DNA from: Arsenophonus sp052174475
Lineage (GTDB): Bacteria > Pseudomonadota > Gammaproteobacteria > Enterobacterales > Enterobacteriaceae
NCBI GenBank assembly: GCA_052174475.1
Contig: JBQMRO010000042.1
Coordinates: forward strand, 148,455-212,454
DNA: 64,000 nucleotides
Reading direction: 5' to 3'
Below, piece after piece: positions 21,105-30,930 of the stretch; position 1 is the first letter of the stretch; each line of letters opens with the position of its first letter. The notes below the pieces were generated by a model that searched no databases, had not been told where the DNA came from, and saw only the letters and a list, made by a program, of their open reading frames with translations. Made by a program: the position numbers and the translations under genes.

Positions 21105-22880
21105 GTTGGTGTTAATGGTTAGAAAACTGAATCGCTATTTAAGAGAATAGCGAAAAGTACCCCTTATTCCTAATAAGGAGATAGAAGTAATTTACTTAGG
21201 TAAATTGTAAGTTAAAATTTCATTGGAGTGCATATTCTTTGACCTAATGCACTAATTTTAAATATATTAACTCTAGGTTAATGTTAATAATCCTCATTTT
21301 TCTATTTTTTCATTCTTTTGATAACAATTCCATTTTCTGCTTCCCAATCTGAACATCAATAAAATACCCTATTCTCACAGAGAATACATTTGTGTAGATA
21401 TCTAGATTTGTGCGCATAAATTCCTTTCATCATAAGGGCGAAACCGCAATTTTTTGCGAGCCGTTATTTTCAATACTGTTTTACACCTTTGGAAAGGTAT
21501 GCCTTATTTACGATTCAACAAGAAACTATAGTAATGAGTTATCTTAAGATACCTCGCCAGGGAATATGGCTAATATAGTATTAAATCATTTTCCCCTCTA
21601 TTAGGATCTTCTACGATATCTACATAGTCAACTGGTTATAGTAATGATGTACAACCACTTCATTTAAGTAATATCATAGTTTTAATGTGAATACTAGAGT
21701 TAAGGTACTGCTAAAGCTATTTTACAGGATAGCAGAATGCCTATTTCATCTTTTTATAAAAGTGTACTTTTCAGTAATTCTTTTCCTTTCTCGCACTTGT
21801 GTCTTCAGATAATGCTGCCACTGCTTCTATAATGCGGATATGTCATCAACCAAGGAAAAGAACCCTATTGAAATTTATGAGGTCATCTCTGTGACATATC
21901 ACATGGATGATAGCGCCTAGCCAGATTTTTTGCCGTTCTTTTTTTTGAAGAACAGCTCACGCTATAAAGTATAGTTTTATATCTAGACCGACATAAGTGA
22001 CGGAGACATGAGTATGGGGGATGTTAATTAAGTTGTCGATCATAAGTATTCAAGGCGTAGAAGATGCTAATTTTTGACATTCTATTTGCATGCAACACTG
22101 TAGTATAGTGAAAGGTGTTTCCGGCGAGAAGCAGGGTGTTGAGTAGTGAGTAGTAATTAGTTTTTTTAAAAAAGACCAAAGAAGATGGGTATAGTGAAAT
22201 TATATATTATTAATCGCAGTATGGTAAAGTATAAACTTACTATGATAACCATTGCTCGATAGCTTTAAAACTGCATGAACTGCAGGTTTTTTTAACTTAT
22301 AACTTTATTATAAAAACAGCACTAGGAATATTCAGGAGAGACGAAGCAGTATAGTGTCCAGACACTAAATAGAACAAGTTCTGCAGACAAGGATTCGTTT
22401 GATAGATATACGGATTTATGAGTTGACACTTTTATCGTATTTTTCAAGAAACTTATTCCAGCCTTTCATTAATGGTGAAAGGCAGTTTAGTTTAGTTTAG
22501 TTTAGTTTAGTTTAGTTTAGTTTAGTGGTATACATTTAGCTAAATTAGCCTCTGGGTATTTTACCAGAGAAATAGAAATAGTTATCTTGTCCGCATTTCG
22601 TCATATCTATTAGCCAGTTATATTTTGTTTATTTTAGTAAAACAAAGGAGATGTGCATTATCCTTAGTCCTCTATAGGTGATGAATTCATCTGGAATTAT
22701 AATATCACTCATTATCCTCAATGCAGAGTTATATTCAGCATCATCTCTTGGATTTAGCGTTCTCAAAAATCCTGGATAATCGTGACTAGAAACGAAGATA
22801 ATACTTGCGTGTTGAGAAAAAAATTGGAGTCGAATCAGATGCATTTTTGTATAGCCCATTTAATGGTATCATAAAAAACT
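21105..22880 (-). mobile_element. IS91-family (HUH) transposase remnant, copy 2
   Basis: Minus-strand wreck colinear with 8806-10470. Conserved pieces are ISIFYALNTYDRQLN (family LHTYGRQLNQHPH), HVSVTYVGL-like text near 21990, the VCSSKKR region and a C-terminal EFMRTNLDIYTNVF...IDVQIGKQKMELLSKE (family GFxRTDPYxCILC...). Upstream (22530-22860) an extra open stretch contains SHDYPGFLRTLNPRDDAEY, shared with copy 1 but not recognised. A TTTAG microsatellite lies at 22486-22525. Confidence 0.7.
22486..22525 (+). repeat. (TTTAG)x8 microsatellite
   Basis: Eight perfect TTTAG pentamers. IS91 copy 1 has only one unit at the corresponding place (near 10190: GCAGTTTAGTTTTAAAG). This is a lineage-local slippage expansion in dead DNA. 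Confidence 0.95.
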
Positions 22881-23095
22881 TAATCAGTCTGCCCTTATTA
22901 ATTTTAGATAAAAATCATAAAGCGCTTTGGGTAAATAGGCTGTGTAACACTTGAAGTTGAGTGCTCTTTTTCTAATTTATCCGGCATCTTCTTTTTTTAG
23001 AAGATTTATTTTAAATCATCTGGATAAATTCCTAAAAAATTAATATATATCGCAGAATATAAAACAGTACTCATATCATGAAGATGCAAAAGCAA
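22880..23095. repeat. Unidentified repeat R1, copy 2
   Basis: Inverted counterpart of 2810-3095. It is contiguous with the upstream end of IS91 copy 2 and flanked on its other side by the middle of IS481 remnant 3. No protein was recognised. Confidence 0.45.
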
Positions 23096-23469
23096 TGTAG
23101 TCAGGCTGCTTACGTCATAGGATACTACGTTTTATACTAAAGTTTTCTGCACAAATAGTTAAATTTCCGTTTTTTACGATTGAACATTTTCCTAGAACAA
23201 AAATGATCTGTAAATTCTTTGCCATTTTCATAGATACCGAATAAGCTATGGAATATACTTAGTTAAGATTACGTAAAAAGCGTTGAGTATTGGCTGTAGG
23301 TTTTTAGCCTTGTAAAAACGGATAAAATTCATTGAGTGTGGCTGGATCCTATGCCTATAAAAATAACATTATTAATTTTCGTTTGCATTTACGGAATATA
23401 GTTAAGAACTACGTACAAATAATTATGTTCATAATTTTTAAATGCTTTATGCTTCGGATTTTTAGCTCT

Positions 23470-24205
23470 ATCCAATCCATAGGATAACTTTTTATCGATG
23501 ATAAACTAAAGAAAACGGCTAACACACTATACATTAAACTCTTTAAAATCTTATCGCTCATATAAGCCTGCCAATCTCGAGTGATTAAGAACACGATTCG
23601 TTCTTTTCTTTTAATCTTTCTCTCCTGCCTTTTCTAACTTTCTTATGTAAGAAATAATACTTCCTTTAAAGGATTCAGGAAAATTATTTCGTTAACTTAA
23701 AAATATTACTTAGTGTATTTTATGTTGCCTATCGCCGCTAAAACAAGAAAATAGTTACGCTATCTAAACGTTGTTTTCAAATGAATATGTATTTGTTTTC
23801 CTTACTCCCGTAAAATTACACTATTCAATGTACATTACAGATAACTAAATCATTTTTATCCTTGTGATTTTTTTTCAGAAAAACATCCAGTAAGATTGTT
23901 AAATCTTTCCTGTAATCATGGATTTTGCAACGATATCGTTGTAACCCTAAATAAATGTCACCAGCGAATAAAATTTCAGTCTGATAATATGGGTAGGATA
24001 AAATGATTTAAATTATTTTAATGGATTAATCAACATTATCTAATAGATTGTTACCGAACTAACTAATGAGATACAACTTTATGTTAGTATGGATTGAAGA
24101 AAGATTCATATAGCTGTATGAATATTTGTTTTTTATGGCAACCGCTGTAGAAAAACCTTTTATACAGTATATTAGGTTTCCTAGCAATAACCTTTATTAG
24201 CATAT
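23470..24205 (-). mobile_element. IS1595-family remnant 2
   Basis: Reverse-strand IS1595 remnant aligning with the copies at 42.4 and 50.1 kb. Its leader GTATAAAAGGTTTTTCTACAGCGG abuts IS481 exactly after the GTTGATGATCG codons. Most of the N-terminal and central region is present; the C-terminal end is short. Confidence 0.65.
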
Positions 24206-24392
24206 TCGATCATCAACATTATCTCATTTTCGATCTTTAGTAATAGTAAGTTCGGATATCCTATAACGATTAGCTAAAGTAACTGCAGGTTTTGCTGTCC
24301 CTAAGGAGGATTTAAATTTTAAGTGTTATAGTTACCTTATAATCGAGCTTCATCATCATGATACATTTTGTTCTCATTTATGTTACTCAAGT

Positions 24393-24417
24393 AACCCCTA
24401 TTGAATGAATAGGGGTT
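24393..24417 (-). promoter_or_regulatory. Leader hairpin of IS481 remnant 3
   Basis: AACCCCTATT and AATAGGGGTT, 10-bp arms with a 5-nt loop, about 40 nt inside the element's left end. Equivalent hairpins with different bases but preserved pairing occur in IS481 copies at 26813, 42177 and 57703. Confidence 0.6.
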
Positions 24418-24876
24418 GCGCGCAACTAGGATCTATATAATGGTCTAATACCAAATAATTAAGAACAGCACTAGCACTTCTCTTACCGAAGAGTTAAGAA
24501 GTATTATTTTAAATCTTAAAGTTCATAGGTTTAGTGAAGTTATTTATACGTTTTTCTTAACTGTAAATAATAATAACAGCACTTTTGTAGGATTAAATAG
24601 CAATATTTATTCTATAAAGTTATACTGAATATTGTAATGTTTGTTAGTCGTTTTTCCTTAATCGCTACAGTAATAGCTATTGCTGATATTATAGTAGTGA
24701 AAAAGAGTCAGAATAAAAGATTTGGCACATTACCAAGTTATTGTTTACTTTTTATTGCCTTGTAAGCCTAACTGTTTTTATTAGTAGTGCACTCACTTTT
24801 AAGTTTGCTCTAGCAAACCTGGGCTGATTGCTGAACATTTATAACTTTGGTATTTCGCGTATATAAAGGAATATAA

Positions 24877-26778
24877 ATGAAAAAATGTTAGCCTATTGTT
24901 TAATAGTAAATTGATTAAAGAGAGTTATTAGTAAATCTGGTGTATGTTAATCATGTCTGATCTGATGCTTCATAAATTTATTTCCATCCTTAAATTAGGC
25001 GTTGTTTATCATCAGGGTCAATAAGTTAAATCCCTAAGACTGTTCCAGCTTTTTTGAGAAGCTATAAGCAGATTAAATTTCATTGAAAAGATTGCTTTTT
25101 GAACTGCAGCGCTTTATGCATCAACTTCATAGCCTCAGTTCTCGCAAAAGCCGATTGAAAATCGGCTTCGTCGTTCTTATGATGCCCAGTGCGATGACGA
25201 AAAGGCATAGAATGTCAGCAACTTTTCTGATCTTTTCTAGCTTTTTATCGCCGCAGAGGATACTTCGTTAAAAATCTTACCAATAAACTATCAAAAGCTT
25301 TATTAGCGATATCACAGCTCTATGCTAGCCAGACCTTAACACTTCTCACTCTTAACTTTTAGTTACATGCTTTTTGGGATAAAAGCGGCACATGAGCTAT
25401 TTGTGTACCCAACAGTGTTGATGCTACATATCCGAGAATATCTTTGCTATTGTACTCAAAATTAATGGCACCACGTCTCTTCCATAGTAATCTTAAGAGA
25501 TGCGATTAAACTATCTACTCATAGGGTATTAGTAGTTAACTACAGTTCGCTTCTGACTCTTGATAAGCATATTTAATGAGAATTCCTTTCTTACATCTAT
25601 TCTCAGTGACGCCAATAATGAGCAGTAGAGAAAGGTAATCAGCGCCCTGAGAAAACGGTTATGCCATCACCTAAGAAATAAACGTAACGCATATCGTTTA
25701 AATCATGTAAGGCCTCATCATTGCCTCTGTATTCAAATCATCGCTGTTTTAATCTTCTGATGATACCATACCTCAGAAGAGAGCTATGCTTTTTACCGAG
25801 AACCGCCAATAGCTTCATAAAATCATCGGTGGGTTTATCTCGTAAGTACAAAGCCATGATAACAACTCTTCACCGTTTTTGTACGCTTTAGATAAAGTGC
25901 AGCAAGAAGTTTTAGAAACGTATTCATTTTCGCTATAATCCCCTATTTTAATCTTAGGCATTTTAATCTCAACATCACCAATACCAGTGTTTACATAATT
26001 CGCTCTAGCAAAAACCGTTACGATCAACGACATTGACACGCCCACGCCGACAAGGTAGCATTGAGGATGTTATTACAGCATTATTTCTAGTCTACGTCAG
26101 TCTCAACAGCAACACCTATCAGCTCCCTGTCAGCATTTCAAATAAGTTCATATAAGGGATTACAGATAATGTTTAGTTTCACAAATACTTGTAAAGATAA
26201 GCTTTTCATGGTATATTATTTATCTGTTATTGAGATCATCTATGAAATCAAATATGTAGGATACGCTAGCATCTTTAAAATCCCATGCACCAGAAATAAG
26301 TATAACTCTCTACCAAGAGTTATTTGATGCTATCAAATATATGCTCCGAAAATTTCGTAGTGCAATCCAGTTGTAGTTATGTTTATCATTTATATCGGTA
26401 GTAAAATAATACTATTATATTGGCTTTATGAGTTATTCACGCTATTAGTTGACAATAATTTCCTATTTACCGGCATAAATGCTGTTTGATTATAGTTTAC
26501 CGTTCTATTTGCTAATTTTACGAAAATGCTGGTTGAAAGGCGCAATAAAGTGCAGAAAGCATAGCTAGCTAAAGATATTAAAATAAACCATTACTACTTG
26601 CTTAGTAATGGCAGATTATCAAGCGGAAAAAGAAAAGTTAACTTTTATCAAATAAAATAAAGAAATATCGTACTAGTTACGGTGAGTAAAGTTATTCCTT
26701 ACCTATGGTAAGGAACTTGAAGGTGCAGCTTACGTTGATGAGAGTGCCATTACCGTAAATCAGGTCCAGTTATTTAGG
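24877..26778 (+). pseudogene. kdpB: kdpB pseudogene, interrupted by IS256
   Basis: KdpB is the P-type ATPase subunit. The start at 24877 (AAAGGA upstream) is 33 nt after kdpA. About 45 nt later IS256 copy e interrupts it. On the far side (26310-26778) the text reads TVLFANFTKMLVERR (family TVLFANFAEALAEGR) and ELEGAAYVDESAITVNQVQ (family EVIEGGASVDESAITGESA). The phosphorylation-site DKTGT region and everything after it, together with kdpC and kdpD, are missing. The right side is cut by IS481 remnant 4. Confidence 0.85.
24922..26308 (-). mobile_element. IS256-family remnant e, full length, decayed
   Basis: Reverse-strand IS256 with terminal repeats GAGTTATTAGTAAATCTGGTGTA and CACCAGAAATAAGTATAACTC. 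A frame near 26000-25815 reads ANYVNTGIGDVEIKMPKIKIGD and TSCCTLSKAYKNGEELL, the family's conserved N-terminal core. It is inserted near the 5' end of kdpB. Confidence 0.85.
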
Positions 26779-27830
26779 TGTTTAGTCCAAGATTATTATT
26801 TCCTGACTGCATAGCCTTATTGATAGCAATAAGGCTACTTATGGATATAGTTGATAAAATATAATCATGATGACTCTTCATTATTAGGCAGCTACAAAAC
26901 CTAAAAACAGTGCTGCTATTTAGATAGCAATAGAGCCTGCTTCTATTTTTGCTAAGTATTATAGCATCTCCGAGTTTATTATTACTAAAGAGTAATAACG
27001 AGATGATAATGGATAATAGCCATTATACCTCATTGTTTGCTGATAATGCTATTGCCCACTCAATAATCTATAGTCGTTTTCTTGCGAAATGTTTTTCCTC
27101 TCGCCGATCTGCTAGAGGTCGTATGCGAATTCTTGAACTTCGTCGCATCTCGATCTGACCTGGATTGATATTTACCCAAAGTAAACTAGGAGTAAAAATT
27201 TACATGAAATCAGAGCCAGGAAGCGCTTCGGGAAAAGATGAAGCTAAAGCGTTTAAAATCTATAAGCTTGCTTATCTGAATGGTAGATATAAAATATTTT
27301 CCGAAAATTCTAAAACAAAAGTTGACGACCTATACCTTTTTGTAGGTATAGATTGTGCAACTGAATAGGTTTTTATCCGTCTTTATAATGGCAAGTTCAA
27401 CGCTTATTACGTGATCTTAACCAAGCATTTTCCCATGGTTATCTATCAGGTACTTGCAGACAATAACAAAGAATTCATAGACCGCCGTTTGCTTTTCAAA
27501 ACGTTTAGCTATCCAAAAACAGGAATTCAACCGCTTATCCATAGAACTTAGTATAGAACGGCGACTTAGTTAGTTTATGTATTTTCAAATAAATGGTATG
27601 CTCAAGCAATTTAATATGCGAAAGGATATTAGCTGTAAATCCATCATTTTAATTCTGCTCAAGAGCTTGAGATTAAGCTGCATCGATATATTTAGTTGTA
27701 TAATCAAGAATTACTAAAATCAGAATTAGTATTAAAAGGTAATAAAACTTTATTGCAGTCTACAAAAAATTGATTAAAAGTTAAATCTGAATTATTCAAA
27801 AAAACTACATTATCTTTCTGAATGCGTGAT
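26779..27830 (+). mobile_element. IS481-family remnant 4, near full length
   Basis: Forward-strand IS481. The left end GATTATTATTTCCTG is followed by a leader hairpin at 26813-26836. The coding wreck includes an uninterrupted DDR site equivalent (DNGxxHYTSLFADNAIAHS), GKDEAKAFKIYKLAYLNGRY, then FVGIDCATE.VFIRLYNG (DDE first Asp region), QVLADNNKEF (second Asp) and the C-terminal NSAQELEIKLHRYI, then LYNQELLKS. No open transposase. Confidence 0.8.
26813..26836 (+). promoter_or_regulatory. Leader hairpin of IS481 remnant 4
   Basis: AGCCTTATTG, loop ATAG, CAATAAGGCT: ten perfect pairs. It is homologous in position to the hairpins at 24393, 42177 and 57703. Confidence 0.65.
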
Positions 27831-27849
27831 ACTTTCTATAAGAATAAGA

Positions 27850-28410
27850 AATCGAAATGGAGTCATCTAATGGATTGTTTTAAACATTTAAAATGAAAAA
27901 GAGATAAGATAATTTATAAAACTACCATTATAAGGTGAAAATTTTTGCGTATATGAAGCAGAAATTCTATTTATCAGAGAGAGATTATCGAATTAGTAAG
28001 TACCAAACTAAATCTATTGATTCTCGATCTTTGTTTACCTTGATAGTAACGTATTAATTTGATCTGTGATTTACGTCAATGGAGTCATATTCAGATATTA
28101 GTATTGTCGGTAAGGGTAGATAAAACAGATAAAATCATGGCACTTGATTCGGGTGTTGATGATTATTTAACTAAATCATTTAACATTAGTGAAATACTGG
28201 GCACAGAAAGAATGCTATATTTCAGTAGGTATATAAAAACCAACTAAATCCGATATTTCAGTTTGCTGACACTAGCATTAATTTAATTAATCGCTGAGTA
28301 ACTAAAAAACAGCAACAGCTCCATCTTATTTTAATTAAGTTTTGTTACTCACTGAATTTATTTTAATAGCTGAAAAGTGTTAACTCAACGTCATGTACTA
28401 CAATAAATAT
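27850..28410 (+). pseudogene. kdpE: kdpE pseudogene
   Basis: KdpE is the response regulator for kdp expression. Legible blocks are NFCVYEAEILFIREIIELVSTK, LLILDLCLP (phospho-acceptor Asp site), ICDLRQWSHIQILVLSVRVDKTDKI and LDSGVDDYLTKSFNISE (receiver domain; conserved switch Lys retained in TKSF). Further on come SINLINR.VTK and KVLTQRHVLQ from the OmpR-type DNA-binding domain. Several frameshifts. Its location before pgm matches the E. coli kdpE-speF-potE-pgm region. Confidence 0.88.
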
Positions 28411-28643
28411 AGGGTTTTAACTATATTAAATATAATTATTATTTACATATTTATATAGGATATTTAAGAAAAAATTAGAAGACGGTTCAACTTAGTCATT
28501 AGCTCTACTGACTAAGATAGTAATTAGCTATCATTTTATGAATTAATGATGACTAATTTTAGTCTTATTAAGATAATACATCCAATTCTTGGATTATCAT
28601 TATTCTTATTAGTATTTAATCTAATAAATTTATTAGGTGACCT
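28411..28643. terminator. pgm 3' region with stem-loops
   Basis: CTTAGTCA (28491) pairs with TGACTAAG (28509-28516), and several weaker AT stems follow. This may be where pgm transcription ends. No gene seen. Confidence 0.3.
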
Positions 28644-30299
28644 TTATATAATAAAAAACATTGAATTTGTAATAACTTGATTAACTAGCTGGATAGCTTC
28701 TTTCTCAATCAAATTAAGATGCTCCTTACCACAAAAACTTTCACAGTAAATTTTATAAGCTTCTTCAGTGCCTGAAGGTCGTACAGTGAACCAACCATAA
28801 TTCGTTATTACTTTTAAGCCACCAAAAGCTGCGTCATTACCTGGCGCTTTAGTTAAGCAAGCAATAATCGGATCACCGGCCAGCATCTCTGTGGATATCA
28901 TTTTATCGGACAATTTAGCTAAACGTTGTTTTTCTATATGGCTGGCTTTAGCTTGGATACGGCTATAGCAAGGTTCACCAAAACGTTGAGCAAGATCCTG
29001 ATAGTGTTGCTGTGGGTTTTTACCTGTTACAGCTGTTATTTCAGCAGCTAATAAACATAGAATGATACCATCTTTATCGGTCGTCCATGGTGTTCCATCG
29101 AATCGTAAGAAAGTAGCACCAGCGCTCTCTTCACCAGCAAAACCATATTTACCCTGATATAAACCATTAACAAACCATTTGAAACCAACGGGTACTTCAA
29201 TTAATTCGCGCCCTAAATCAGCAACTACATGATCGATCATAGCACTAGAAACTAATGTTTTGCCAATTGCAAGCTCTTTTTTCCATTGTGGCCGATGGCG
29301 AAATAGATAATTGATAGCAACAGCAAGATAATGATTTGGGTTCATCAATCCCGATGACGTTATAATTCCGTGACGATCATAATCAGGGTCATTAGCAAAT
29401 GCTAAATCAAATTTATTGCGCATATCCAATAAGTCTTTCATTGCCCAACGCGAAGAACAATCCATCCGGATCACACCATCGTGATCTAAAGGCATAAAGC
29501 TAAATGTTGGGTCTATTTGTTCATTTAATAATTCTAAATCAAGTTGATAATATTCAGAAATACGTTTCCAATAATTTATTCCGGCTCCCCCTAATGGATG
29601 AACACCTATTTTTAATTCAGCTTTTTTAATCGCAGCCATATCGATAACATCAGTTAAAGTAACCACATAAGGCTCAATCAGATCTTGTTGTTGATAAAGA
29701 GGATTTTTAATAGCGATTTGATAATTGATTTGTCGGATAGCTGATAATCGATCAGCGATAAATTGATTTGCCAGCTGTTCAATTTTAACTGTAAGTGCTT
29801 CATCAGCCGGTCCCCCATGTGGGGGATTATATTTGATGCCACCATATTCGGGAGGATTATGTGAAGGTGTGATCACAATACCATCTGTTTTTTCTTCATG
29901 CTGACGATTATAATCTAATATAGCATGAGATATAGCAGGTGTTGGTGTAAAACCATCGTCTTGTTGCACGATAACTTCAATTCCATTAGCGATCAACACT
30001 TCAATAACTGTCATAAAAGCAGGCGAGGATAAAGCATGAGTATCTTTTCCTACCAAGCAAGGGCCGGTAATGCCGTCTAATCGACGGATTTCTATGATAG
30101 CTTGTGTAATCGCTAAAATATGTTGTTCATTAAAACTATTACGACAAGCACTACCACGATGACCTGATGTGCCAAATTTAACGCTATGATCAGAATTTTT
30201 TACTTGCGGCTGTAGTGAATAATATTGTGCAATTAACTGTTTAACATTTATTAAATCACTTTGTTGAGCAGATTGCCCTGCACGTTTATGCAATACCAC
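28644..30299 (-). CDS. pgm: Phosphoglucomutase
   Basis: Interconverts glucose 1-phosphate and glucose 6-phosphate, linking glycolysis to UDP-glucose and envelope sugar synthesis. The 551 residues are close to E. coli Pgm (546). Signatures are KFGTSGHRGSA near residue 41, the phosphoserine loop ITPSHNPPEYGGIKY near 142, the metal loop FANDPDYDRHG near 303, the sugar loop GEESAGATF near 390 and the phosphate-binding end TVRPSGTEEAYKIY near 514. The ATG at 30299 gives MVLHKRAGQSA as in the family. In E. coli it is the second gene of seqA-pgm; here seqA is dead, so pgm must use surviving upstream signals. Confidence 0.97.
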   Translation of the reverse strand: MVLHKRAGQSAQQSDLINVKQLIAQYYSLQPQVKNSDHSVKFGTSGHRGSACRNSFNEQHILAITQAIIEIRRLDGITGPCLVGKDTHALSSPAFMTVIEVLIANGIEVIVQQDDGFTPTPAISHAILDYNRQHEEKTDGIVITPSHNPPEYGGIKYNPPHGGPADEALTVKIEQLANQFIADRLSAIRQINYQIAIKNPLYQQQDLIEPYVVTLTDVIDMAAIKKAELKIGVHPLGGAGINYWKRISEYYQLDLELLNEQIDPTFSFMPLDHDGVIRMDCSSRWAMKDLLDMRNKFDLAFANDPDYDRHGIITSSGLMNPNHYLAVAINYLFRHRPQWKKELAIGKTLVSSAMIDHVVADLGRELIEVPVGFKWFVNGLYQGKYGFAGEESAGATFLRFDGTPWTTDKDGIILCLLAAEITAVTGKNPQQHYQDLAQRFGEPCYSRIQAKASHIEKQRLAKLSDKMISTEMLAGDPIIACLTKAPGNDAAFGGLKVITNYGWFTVRPSGTEEAYKIYCESFCGKEHLNLIEKEAIQLVNQVITNSMFFII

Positions 30300-30364
30300 T
30301 TATTTCTCTCCACAGGAACATCAGTATACTTATTAATAATAAGTAAGTGACCAATAATGTTTAT

Positions 30365-30900
30365 TTAAATCGTAACATATATTTTCTTAACTACTTCAGC
30401 TGGAAACTTTATATCTAATATAATTAGATCAAACATATTACGTTTACGATTGGTATTAGTATTGGTGTTGATAATTATCTAATAAGATGTATTTGGCATC
30501 AGACGAGGTTTTATCTATTTAGCATTAAGCCAATAAGATCTATTTATCATTAGCAAAATAAATACGCTTTCCTCATATTGGTTACTTCTGTTGCTGCAAC
30601 AAAACTTGTTTATTTAAATTGCATAGAGTAGATAAAATAAGTATAAAGCAATTAATCGCTTTACTTTTATCTGTATAATTATTGAAAAGTAATAAAACAT
30701 ACATAACACTATGCTGTAGCATAGTAAGAAACTGGTTTATTTTTTCCATCTATGCCATTATTATTACTTACGGTGACCGATAGATGTCGTGATATAATCA
30801 TTGCATTTTTAATTATGTACTGATAGCATGATTAGCACATATAGTGGTAAGTTCTTCATCAATTTTAATCGTTTTCATGTTATTTCAATATTTTTTAATT
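30365..30900 (-). pseudogene. seqA: seqA pseudogene
   Basis: SeqA binds hemimethylated GATC and sequesters oriC after initiation. Directly upstream of pgm the minus strand reads INTNTNTNRKRNMFDLII, then IKFPAEVVKKIYVTI and a stop. This matches the SeqA C-terminus VITNTNTGRKCSMIEHI...FPAELIEKVCGTI. Further upstream RIYFANDK (family RVYFAADE) is recognisable. The N-terminal oligomerisation domain is not seen, and IS256 copy f begins at 30931. Confidence 0.85.
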
Positions 30901-30930
30901 GAAATTATCTGTTAATTATAAGATATAAAG

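Larger units (their letters stand above)
20925..24452 (-). mobile_element. IS481-family remnant 3 with IS91 and IS1595 nested inside
   Basis: Reassembled from the minus strand: leader and N-terminus at 24452-24205 (TLANRYRISELTITK, then DNVDDR), middle at about 23465-23150 (EA.SI.KL..NNYLYV, then TDNGKEF), C-terminus at 21105-20925. The breaks are filled by IS1595 (24205-23470) and the IS91 unit with repeat R1 (23100-21105). The whole nest sits inside kdpA. The leader contains a GC-rich hairpin at 24393-24417. Confidence 0.75.
19560..24844 (+). pseudogene. kdpA: kdpA pseudogene, split by a 3.5-kb nest of IS elements
   Basis: KdpA is the K+-translocating subunit of the Kdp ATPase. The 5' piece (19560 to about 20900) reads QLGIDPVAS.EVIKLFGHYN (family [20 protein letters not shown]) and MIGLTPKYLEEN (family MIGRTPEYLGKK). 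The 3' piece (about 24455-24844) reads FSEVIYTFFLTVNNNNSTFVGL (family [23 protein letters not shown]) and KKSQNKRFGTLPSY. Between them lie IS481 remnant 3, an IS91 unit and an IS1595 remnant. K+ selectivity-filter motifs are mutated, and stops are frequent. Confidence 0.88.

Noticed and set aside
28059..28247. A short standalone response regulator
   Set aside because: It is the readable centre of the kdpE pseudogene; flanking kdpE text continues in other frames on both sides.
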